From NCBI GenBank assembly GCA_900128395.1, contig LT650006.1, positions 1-10,579 of the forward strand: 10,579 bases of DNA, in the 5' to 3' direction. The notes below the pieces were generated by a model. It did no database searches. It was given only the letters and a program-made list of their open reading frames with translations, and had not been told where the DNA came from. Source of the DNA: Stramenopiles sp. TOSAG23-2. Lineage: Eukaryota > Sar. Made by a program: the position numbers and the translations under genes. Of the stretch, positions 1-7,338 are shown in pieces; position 1 is the stretch's first letter; each line of letters opens with the position of its first letter.

Positions 1-45
1 AAAGTAGGAATTGTCATGGGTATGCCATATCATTAGAAATAAAAT
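1..45. repeat. 45-bp direct repeat, left copy
   Basis: These bases are repeated exactly at 9256-9300, in the same orientation and 9255 bp away. This copy contains the stop codon and last codons of the minus-strand gene that ends at 14 (tail read on the minus strand as SNDMAYP then TGA). The match may extend left of the window, so 45 bp is a minimum. On the right the two copies diverge abruptly after position 45. Confidence 0.9.
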
Positions 46-1276
46 AACATTTCACATGATTTGTATAGATCAATCTCGATTTTGTTTTCTTATTGTTATT
101 ATTGTAGTTGTTGTTATTATTATTCTTACGTTTCAACAATTCTTCTTGTTTATTTGTATTATTCATTTTTTTTGTATGTAAAACCTTTAAAATATCATGA
201 TAACTATTAATACTATTCTTCTTGGTAAGATTGTCTTCAGTAATCCCCGATAACATAACATACAAATTTTCATCTAAACAATATACACCATCATCAATAA
301 TTAAAGGTTCAGTCGCATGTATACCAAGAATACATCGAAGTTTTTGTACATCAATACTATCAACAGCATGTAGCTTCCATCTATTTTTAATTGCTGCTTT
401 TAAAATATTGTTAATGATTTCATGTTTCTCATCATTTAGTTGTGAATAAATACAATGAATAGGTTTCATTTGTTGTATTGCATAAATTTGAAATTTATTT
501 TCACTTGTTAAGACAGCATCACTACCAGGACTATCAAAATGAAAATAAATATTGCCATCATATCTATTTTTTACACCACAATTGCGTAAAAGTTGAAAAC
601 TACCAGATGGAGTATTATTAGGATGCGATGATGATTGCAATGATCTATTTGTAATCGTTGATTGAGGTTGACAACGGCAAAACATAAATTTAAAAATTTT
701 AAATTGTCGTGGCATCAAAGATACATTGTCAATAGAAAATCTTGTACATCCTTTGTTAGATCTTTCACTCGAAATTCTATCATCTCGCAACGCTATTGAA
801 TAAAAGGCACTATCAACATAATTCTCAGATTTATTTGCATTTACAACATCAAAACGAAATTCAAGATCCCCATGTCCCATAATTGGAAACGGACTTTTAT
901 TCCATATTTTAAGATTCAAAAATGCCTCTCCAATAATATCTTCATTTCTCAACACTTCAGTGTGAATATCAATCGAACTTTCAACCATTGTTTCTAATGC
1001 TTTATTCATTTGTATCACAGCTGCTACTCCTTGTTTTACACTATGTGATATTTCTTGAACCGCATGGTTAAATGCATTCCCCATGTTGGATACATTTGTA
1101 GCTAAATTTGAAAACATAGGTGTTGGTGGTGTTGAATTAGATGTTACTAGAGTATCTTTTTTAGTTTGTTTTGGTGATGTTAAATTTTTTTTCATTTTCT
1201 TTTTTTCACTTTCTCCAATAATTTGTATATGGTTGTTATCATTGTTATCACTTTGTTTTCTTTTTTGTTTATTCAT
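14..1276 (-). CDS. Hypothetical protein, coiled helix plus beta-rich region, 420 aa
   Basis: I do not recognise this protein. The first ATG in the frame is at 1276-1274 (MNKQKRK), giving 420 residues and a TGA stop at 16-14. Residues 1-55 are polar and Lys/Asn-rich. Residues about 64-111 look like a long amphipathic helix without prolines. Residues about 116-276 alternate hydrophobic and polar positions as in a beta-sandwich, with the recognisable pieces NLKIWNKSPFPI, LMPRQFKIF and FHFDSPGSD. Residues 277-370 look mixed alpha/beta. An Asn run at about 385-395 precedes a short conserved-looking tail. Helix followed by an ear-like beta module recalls large scaffold proteins, but that is speculation. 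No signal peptide or membrane segment is apparent. The complex composition of residues 64-370 argues that it is a real gene. It diverges from the carboxypeptidase gene across a 482-bp gap. The frame stays open without an ATG up to 1402, so an upstream exon is possible. Confidence 0.7.
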   Translation of the reverse strand: MNKQKRKQSDNNDNNHIQIIGESEKKKMKKNLTSPKQTKKDTLVTSNSTPPTPMFSNLATNVSNMGNAFNHAVQEISHSVKQGVAAVIQMNKALETMVESSIDIHTEVLRNEDIIGEAFLNLKIWNKSPFPIMGHGDLEFRFDVVNANKSENYVDSAFYSIALRDDRISSERSNKGCTRFSIDNVSLMPRQFKIFKFMFCRCQPQSTITNRSLQSSSHPNNTPSGSFQLLRNCGVKNRYDGNIYFHFDSPGSDAVLTSENKFQIYAIQQMKPIHCIYSQLNDEKHEIINNILKAAIKNRWKLHAVDSIDVQKLRCILGIHATEPLIIDDGVYCLDENLYVMLSGITEDNLTKKNSINSYHDILKVLHTKKMNNTNKQEELLKRKNNNNNNYNNNNKKTKSRLIYTNHVKCYFISNDMAYP

Positions 1277-1758
1277 CGTATTATTATCGTAGTTCTCATT
1301 ATTATTATAATTATTATATATATCTACGTTTCTGACAATTCTTCTTTTATACCAAACTGGGGATATAACACACAACAATAATCTACATATGTATAATTTA
1401 AATTAGTCTAATAAAAAAAATAATATTATTATAAAAAAAAAAGTGGAGGAAGAAGAATGCCAGAATGTGGTGCTTTTTATTTGTGATTTCGTATGATCGT
1501 ATGAATCTGTATTAGTATGATTTTATAGCCTTGTGCTATTCTGATCCTATAAAAATAGAATATATTCCTTAAAGTTATAATTATATATATATAGTTTTAA
1601 TGGTTATGACATATAATATTAAGTATTTTTAAAATTAAAAAATATTTATGAAAGCTAAAACAACTAGAAACAGATCTGTCTCTCTGTGTATATCTAACGA
1701 TAAATAATTTGTATGCGCGTACATTTGCTTGTATAGAAATATATATGCAAAAGTAAAG
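1277..1758. promoter_or_regulatory. Divergent intergenic region between the first two genes
   Basis: This 482-bp AT-rich spacer separates two genes transcribed away from each other, so it should hold both promoters and 5' untranslated regions. The part from 1277 to 1402 is an open frame continuing the left gene without an ATG. It may be untranslated leader or part of an upstream exon: a possible splice acceptor (CCCCAG on the minus strand) lies at 1362-1357. A TATA-like TATAAAAA stretch lies at 1548-1555 on the plus strand, about 200 bases before the carboxypeptidase ATG, but such strings are common at this base composition. No other gene is seen. Confidence 0.4.
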
Positions 1759-4700
1759 ATGGAGGGTGAGATTATTGATACACTGGAAAAAGAAGAGGAA
1801 CAACAGGAGGTTGTAGAACTGCCTGGTGTTACTGCATTGAAAATATTAGGGAAAACAAACCATTCATCCATATACGCAAATAATGGAAAAGTTGCTGACG
1901 AAAATGATAGTAATATTAAAACGAGAAAAAATATGGATAATAATGTCAACAATAAATACATGCTAGATGCTTTATTAAATGCAGTTGGTATATCGGATGA
2001 TGTTATAAATAAGCAAAACGAGGATGATATGAAGGCAAAGAAGAAAGAAGATGCCAATAATAGTAAGCCACCTATTTTCCCACCAAATACGTTTAATAGT
2101 TTATTACCAATACCAACAGCAAACGACAATATAGCAACAATGAATAACGAGTATGTATTATTAAATAATAAACACATAAGTCTAAATAATGAAAGCAACG
2201 ATGATGAAGGTAGCGATGCTTGTAGTGATTGGGGAGAAGATACAAATGTAAATTCAACAGCAATGAAAATTTTTGATAGTGACAGTAATACTGCTAATGG
2301 CAATAATAATAATAATAATAATAATAATAAAGGTACTGCTATTCGAAGTGATAATAATAATAACAACAACAATGATAAAGATAGTGAAGTTATAACAATA
2401 GGTGTAACTCCGCGGCAAAAGAAAGAAACAAATACATCTATAGCAAATGAAGAAAAAACGATGGATAGGGACATTAATACAAATGAAGAAAAAGTAGATG
2501 TTAATAATAATAATGATCGTGGAGCCAACGACAAAAATAACAGCAGCAACGATAATAATAAACTGAATAATCTGCTTCAAGCTTTACAACAGTTACCTGG
2601 TATTGCTTCACCAGACGAAGCAAGAAATTGGGGACCTGTACCGTGGGGTCGATTTAGTAACAATAATATGAAAATTAAGAAAACAGCGCCTGCATGGTCG
2701 TTTCCATTGTTACAAACTCCTTTGTCATCACCGGAGCCAATACGGACAAATTTATTAAACCCCTCCATAATAGCGTCAAGAGAAGCAGTAAGGCGCAGAG
2801 CCATCATTTTTTCACCATTAAACGTAGATCCACGAAATAATAAAAACAATGAAGCTTTAAGAAAATATCCTCGTGTTGCATATGATTGGCGTGAAGCCCA
2901 AGAATCAACGACAAATGCCGTATCTGCCGCTCCTAAATCTCCAAAAAGTAAAAATGGAAATTATTCTAATTTAAAATTTGATTCACGCTTTGAATGTGGC
3001 AATTTATTACGTGCTGTGCAAATTGCTCCGTACGAATACGATTTATTTGTACGTGCTGATGTAAATACGAAAAGTTACATGCAATGGTGGTATTTTGCTG
3101 TAAAGAATACACACACTCCTAATTGGAAAGATTTAGCAGTGCAAAAAGCAAATAGGCGAAAAGAGCAAGCATGGGGCGGTGTGAATAGTAGTGGTGTAAA
3201 CATAGGAAATATTAATCGTGGTAGCAGCAGAGAACCAACATCGCTTGGAGTAAATCCAAGTGGCAGCGTTACAATCAAATTTAATATTGTTAATTTATGT
3301 AAACCAGATAGTATGTATAATAAAGGTATGCAACCAATATTATATTCATGTTTTGAAGCTGAAAATGCGGGTATAGGATGGAGACGAGCTGGATCGGATA
3401 TATGTTATTTTGGTAATCAATACGCCCGGGTAGATTCAAAAGGAAATCATTACACGCTGACATTTAAAATAACATTTCAAAATCCAAACGATACGGTATT
3501 ATTAGCACATTCCCCACCGTACACATATACAGATAACTTAAGGCATATGAAAGAATTAACAAAAAATCGAGGAAAATGTATACGAAGAAGCGTATTATGC
3601 AAAACATTGGCAGAACGTCAATGTGATTTGTTGACTATTACTGATTTTGAAGAGCCGGAAGACCCTAAGCGACGAAGAAGAGCTATAGTAATGACGGCGA
3701 GGGTACATCCCGGGGAAACACCTGCTAGTTGGATTATGAAAGGATTTTTAGATTTTGTGACAGGTACAAGCGCAGCAGCAAAATTGTTACGTACAATGTT
3801 TGTCTTTAAAGTTGTACCTATGTTAAATCCAGATGGAGTTTTTTATGGAAATAATCGTTGCAATCTATCTGGAGTTGATTTAAATAGACAATGGGCATAT
3901 CCAAGTCCTTTGAGGCATCCAACTATTTATCATACAAAAAACATGATTCGTGAATTGCGAACGATAAGGCCGGTAGTCTTATATTTAGATATACATGCAC
4001 ATAGTCGAAAAAATAATATATTTATGTACGGTGTTGAAGACAAAAATAGGCCAACACCTAGTCGACGGATTGTACCATTATTAATGTCAAAAGGTTTATT
4101 TTCTCATAAATATTTTTCCTACCGTGATTGTCATTTCAAAGTGACACCAGGACGAGAATCCACTGCTAGAGTTGTCGTAGCGAGAGAATTGCATGTAGCA
4201 AATAGCTACACCGTTGAATCTACATATTGTGGTTCAAACCAAGGCCCATTAGCTGGTAAACAATTTAATGTTGGCCACTGGGAATTATTTGGTATGGGAA
4301 TGGCAGATACAATGTTGCAGATGTACCATACTGATGGCGATAAAAGGTCACATGTCCAAAAATGTTTAGCATTGTTACAAGCTTCGCTATATCATCGTAG
4401 TTCAGGTAGTAGCAATACAAGAAGGCAACAACGAGAAGATGAAGCTGCGGAAAAAGCATTGGCATTGATCCTTGAGAATAATCCTGGCACAAATGGTGAA
4501 AATGTTGAAAGTTTAATTATCGATAAAGCGTCGAATGATTTTAATTTTCAAAATTTAAAAGGAATGGGAGATAAGCTTGGTTTAGGAGTAGGGAAAGTAA
4601 CAACGATGACACCGCAAAGGCGTTCATCAGACTCGTTTTTGTATACCACTTTTCAAGAACAGAAATTTATACAAGCAGCTGAATTTGAAGATTTTGAAAT

Positions 4701-6246
4701 ATACCAAGAAGTGTTTTCACCAAACGTACCAAAAGAGGAAACGAAGAAAGATTCCCGCAATCGTAGGAAAAATGCTAGAAATCTACATACCAACGGAAGG
4801 CACGCGACAATACGTAATAGTAGTAACAATAAACATTGTAAACAAGGCAATGCAAAAAAAAAGAAATGCAGCGATAATGGTAAAAAGGGTAATAATAATA
4901 CTAATAATAACAACAACAGTAACAGCAATAGTAGTAGCAGCAGCAGTATTGAAAAATTAAATGTGGATGATACCAGTAGTAATGACGGACTGGATGATGA
5001 TAGCAATGGTAATAAGAACAATTCTAACACATTGGGCGTAAAAAAAGTTTTTGGAAATAGTGGTAAAATAATTTATCCATCTGAAAAGCAACGTTTCGAT
5101 AATAAGAGAAGTGATAGTAATAATACATATAATAATGACGAGAAAAAAAATGCGGATAAATCTAAAATTATGTATGCATCTTCGAATAAACAAGATAACA
5201 AAGAATTGATGGTGAAAAAACGCGATATACAAATGCAAGTACCAGGTGATACGGGTATGAACTTTGTAGTTCCTCCATATAAACCGTTGAAATTAAAGCG
5301 ATCGTCGAATTTTGGCAACATTTTGCATAATTTGCGTACATCGACTAGACGTACATCATCCGCACCAAACAATAGCCATAATGATGATGCAAGTGGTAAA
5401 AACATAGCAATCGAAGGAATGCTAATTTCAGATGGTGAAATGAGTACTCATCAAGTGTATAATGAAGCTTATAATGGCACGGTTAATAAAGAGAAAAATT
5501 TAATACCTTTGCGCATGCCACAAATTGGTTTTGTACAAGAAAAAACACCTACAAACATGTTGATGGTCGATAATAATAATGATAACAAGAACAATGGTGC
5601 CGGAACCGATGCTAATAATTTAGGAAATATGAATATGCATGATCAGGATGTAGCCAAAGTAGCTAGGCAACCAGCTATAAGGACGAAGATAAAACGTTCA
5701 AGGCGTGCAAGACGTCGCGGGAATAACAAACAGCGGGTTAATTCAAAGCGCCGAAGTGGGGGGTCAAGTGGTAGAAGTAAAAATAATCCAAGAACAACGG
5801 CACAAGATATTAAACGTATGCTCAAATCAAAGTTACAAAGTGGTCGCAAAAATAAGAGAAAAAATAGCAGCAAGCACAGTAGTGGTGGTTTGAATAACAA
5901 TAATTTGCGTTTTAATAATAACAATCGACATCAACGTAATCATCATACTTCTGGGTCTATGAATGGCAATGGAGGTGGTGGCGACGATGCAATCTTTTTG
6001 CCATCAGTTGGACATGCCGTTAGCCATGCAAACCCAAGAAAATTTATGAATCATAATCATAATATCGGTGGTGGTGGTGAATTGACACCATTATCTCCTA
6101 ATCGCGCCTCACAAAAAAATAAACCTTCCTCCAATCGAGTACGTGGATTCATTTTTGATAGTAAAGGTACACGAGGAAGAGTATATCGTAATTACAATGA
6201 TTTGCCTAATTTCAGCCCAGTTCGATCTCGTCCTGCATTTACATGA
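1759..6246 (+). CDS. Cytosolic-type M14 metallocarboxypeptidase (Nna1/AGTPBP1/AGBL family)
   Basis: The family (M14D, cytosolic carboxypeptidases) removes glutamates, or a C-terminal residue, from tubulin and other proteins, using one zinc ion. The frame is open from before 1729, but the first ATG is at 1759, giving 1495 residues. Residues 1-400 are Asn-rich and poorly conserved. The family N-terminal beta domain starts near 407 (SRFECGNL) and includes QWWYFAV (W443, W444) and FNIVNLCKPDSMYNKGM. Between these is an insert of about 52 residues (452-503). The catalytic domain spans about 640-880. Predicted zinc ligands are H650 and E653 (RVHPGETPAS) and H746 (LDIHAHSRK). R700 and N709/R710 (GVDLNRQW) fit carboxylate binding, and E820 (YTVESTYCG) is the catalytic glutamate. 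All key residues are present, so the enzyme should be active. Residues 881-1495 are a low-complexity tail with Asn/Ser runs and an Arg/Lys cluster (SRRARRRGNNK, about 1314-1335) that could bind microtubules or nucleic acid or act as a nuclear signal. The subfamily is uncertain. The stop codon lies in a 129-bp tandem duplication. Confidence 0.93.
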   Translation: MEGEIIDTLEKEEEQQEVVELPGVTALKILGKTNHSSIYANNGKVADENDSNIKTRKNMDNNVNNKYMLDALLNAVGISDDVINKQNEDDMKAKKKEDANNSKPPIFPPNTFNSLLPIPTANDNIATMNNEYVLLNNKHISLNNESNDDEGSDACSDWGEDTNVNSTAMKIFDSDSNTANGNNNNNNNNNKGTAIRSDNNNNNNNDKDSEVITIGVTPRQKKETNTSIANEEKTMDRDINTNEEKVDVNNNNDRGANDKNNSSNDNNKLNNLLQALQQLPGIASPDEARNWGPVPWGRFSNNNMKIKKTAPAWSFPLLQTPLSSPEPIRTNLLNPSIIASREAVRRRAIIFSPLNVDPRNNKNNEALRKYPRVAYDWREAQESTTNAVSAAPKSPKSKNGNYSNLKFDSRFECGNLLRAVQIAPYEYDLFVRADVNTKSYMQWWYFAVKNTHTPNWKDLAVQKANRRKEQAWGGVNSSGVNIGNINRGSSREPTSLGVNPSGSVTIKFNIVNLCKPDSMYNKGMQPILYSCFEAENAGIGWRRAGSDICYFGNQYARVDSKGNHYTLTFKITFQNPNDTVLLAHSPPYTYTDNLRHMKELTKNRGKCIRRSVLCKTLAERQCDLLTITDFEEPEDPKRRRRAIVMTARVHPGETPASWIMKGFLDFVTGTSAAAKLLRTMFVFKVVPMLNPDGVFYGNNRCNLSGVDLNRQWAYPSPLRHPTIYHTKNMIRELRTIRPVVLYLDIHAHSRKNNIFMYGVEDKNRPTPSRRIVPLLMSKGLFSHKYFSYRDCHFKVTPGRESTARVVVARELHVANSYTVESTYCGSNQGPLAGKQFNVGHWELFGMGMADTMLQMYHTDGDKRSHVQKCLALLQASLYHRSSGSSNTRRQQREDEAAEKALALILENNPGTNGENVESLIIDKASNDFNFQNLKGMGDKLGLGVGKVTTMTPQRRSSDSFLYTTFQEQKFIQAAEFEDFEIYQEVFSPNVPKEETKKDSRNRRKNARNLHTNGRHATIRNSSNNKHCKQGNAKKKKCSDNGKKGNNNTNNNNNSNSNSSSSSSIEKLNVDDTSSNDGLDDDSNGNKNNSNTLGVKKVFGNSGKIIYPSEKQRFDNKRSDSNNTYNNDEKKNADKSKIMYASSNKQDNKELMVKKRDIQMQVPGDTGMNFVVPPYKPLKLKRSSNFGNILHNLRTSTRRTSSAPNNSHNDDASGKNIAIEGMLISDGEMSTHQVYNEAYNGTVNKEKNLIPLRMPQIGFVQEKTPTNMLMVDNNNDNKNNGAGTDANNLGNMNMHDQDVAKVARQPAIRTKIKRSRRARRRGNNKQRVNSKRRSGGSSGRSKNNPRTTAQDIKRMLKSKLQSGRKNKRKNSSKHSSGGLNNNNLRFNNNNRHQRNHHTSGSMNGNGGGGDDAIFLPSVGHAVSHANPRKFMNHNHNIGGGGELTPLSPNRASQKNKPSSNRVRGFIFDSKGTRGRVYRNYNDLPNFSPVRSRPAFT
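2302..2328 (+). repeat. AAT microsatellite inside the carboxypeptidase gene
   Basis: Nine uninterrupted AAT codons encode nine asparagines in the disordered N-terminal part. A second, mixed AAC/AAT tract follows at about 2352-2373. A Thr/Asn/Ser tract using AAT, AAC, AGC and AGT codons lies at about 4888-4950. The pure AAT run is a likely length-polymorphic site; the mixed-codon tracts suggest selection on the amino acids rather than simple slippage. Confidence 0.85.
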
Positions 6247-6486
6247 AATAATGATATATTGGTATGTGTATAAATATAATGTTACGTGATGAAGCGTTGT
6301 ATATATATGAAGAGGTACATGTATATATATGTATATATATATATATATATATATTGCCGTCCTGCATTTACATGAAATAATGATATATTGGTATGTGTAT
6401 AAATATAATGTTACGTGATGAAGCGTTGTATATATATGAAGAGGTACATGTATATATATGTATATATATATATATATATATATTGT
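6229..6486 (+). repeat. 129-bp tandem duplication at the carboxypeptidase 3' end
   Basis: Bases 6229-6357 and 6358-6486 are two direct copies, identical except for the last base (c versus t). The unit starts in the third-last sense codons of the carboxypeptidase, includes its TGA stop (first copy 6244-6246), and ends in a long TA run. The second copy therefore carries a redundant coding tail and stop after the real one. It does not change the protein but would lengthen or duplicate the 3' untranslated region. Confidence 0.95.
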
Positions 6487-7002
6487 ATGCTGTCGAATAA
6501 TGGGACTTCAAAGCACTATTACATTAACAGATATATATGGCTTAAAAAGCTTTAACTGTATTCAGTCTTGACGATGTATTATTAGTTCGTGTGATAAAAA
6601 CTTATGTATTTTGTGTGTAAAGTTTCTCCTTCAGTATAGTGCTATACAGGGGGATACTTGAAGTAATTACTGTACCCTATTAAAAATTACAGCTAGTGAG
6701 TTATCCTACATGTACTTTAACTTTAACTTAGGTAAGGAATACTGCAACTATGCTTAAACCCTTAAAACCTAATGAAAATCAGAAAATTCTATGTCTTACG
6801 TGAAAAATGAATGGAAAAAAATAAAAATAAAAGATACTATTAGATCGAGTTAATATAATATTACGAGGTATTATACATACATATTCATCATAGATATCAT
6901 TATTATACATATTAGTACATTAATTTTCATTTTGATAAATATTTAATAACTAACATATAGGATACCAAGAAATATAGTGCGTACGTACGTACATACATAT
7001 AT
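6487..7002. other. Intergenic spacer between carboxypeptidase and G6PDH
   Basis: No credible gene is seen on either strand. It should hold the rest of the carboxypeptidase 3' untranslated region and the G6PDH promoter. A bulged inverted repeat lies at 6629-6637 / 6654-6663 (9 pairs, 16-base loop), overlapping a small palindrome at 6634-6647. The right end is an alternating purine-pyrimidine tract described separately. No tRNA or other known RNA gene is recognised. Confidence 0.6.
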
Positions 7003-7017
7003 ATATATATACGTGTA
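6977..7017. promoter_or_regulatory. 41-bp alternating purine-pyrimidine tract upstream of G6PDH
   Basis: The sequence alternates purine and pyrimidine without a break from 6977 to 7017. It begins with GC/GT steps, contains the self-complementary GTACGTACGTAC at 6981-6992 or thereabouts, and continues as a TA run. Such DNA can form cruciform or left-handed structure under negative supercoiling. It lies about 30 bp before the first G6PDH-like ATG, in the presumed promoter. A regulatory role is inferred from position only. Confidence 0.4.
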
Positions 7018-7338
7018 ATAATAATAATTTAAATATATAGCATACAACATGTCAGATTTTCCATATCAAACTCAATATTTGACTGTAGTTGTTGTTGGTG
7101 CATCAGGTGACTTAGCAAAGAAAAAAACATATCCGTCTTTGTTTCAACTTTATTGCCAAAAGTATTTACCATATATATACGTGTAATAATAATAATTTAA
7201 ATATATAGCATACAACATGTCAGATTTTCCATATCAAACTCAATATTTGACTGTAGTTGTTGTTGGTGCATCAGGTGACTTAGCAAAGAAAAAAACATAT
7301 CCGTCTTTGTTTCAACTTTATTGCCAAAAGTATTTACC
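7003..7338 (+). repeat. 168-bp perfect tandem duplication over the G6PDH start
   Basis: Bases 7003-7170 and 7171-7338 are identical direct copies. Each holds about 46 bp of 5' flank, the ATG and the first 40 codons of G6PDH, ending in TATTTACC. The second copy continues into the full gene, while the first runs straight back into the flank. The unit length is a multiple of three, so both ATGs are in the same frame, separated by a TAA. There is no base of microhomology at the junction. Confidence 0.96.
7049..7186 (+). pseudogene. Truncated copy of the G6PDH N-terminus (45 codons)
   Basis: This is the first copy of the duplicated G6PDH start. It encodes the same first 41 residues as the full gene, including the nucleotide-binding [10 protein letters not shown] motif, followed by YIYV read from flank sequence and a TAA at 7184-7186. 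It cannot make a working enzyme. If the duplication is real and transcription begins upstream, it would act as an upstream ORF ending 30 bases before the true ATG at 7217. If it is an assembly error, it does not exist in the cell. Confidence 0.85.

Noticed and set aside
1376-1378. Starting gene 1 at 1378
   Set aside because: The codon there is TTG on the minus strand. The first ATG in the frame is at 1276-1274.
1729-1758. Extending the carboxypeptidase by ten codons to position 1729
   Set aside because: The codon at 1729 is TTG, not ATG. The first ATG is at 1759, and a non-ATG start is not expected in a eukaryotic gene without other evidence.
1635-2549. A 304-codon open frame on the minus strand opposite the carboxypeptidase N-terminus
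   Set aside because: Its Leu/Ser/Ile-rich composition is what the complement of Asn- and Lys-rich codons produces. The plus-strand gene runs through the same bases and has a conserved domain downstream.
6332-6484. TA runs as an origin or centromere signal
   Set aside because: Simple TA runs are common throughout this AT-rich sequence and no associated motif is present.
6745-6772. Telomere-like strings (AAACCC, AAAACCTA)
   Set aside because: Only single degenerate copies occur, with no tandem array.
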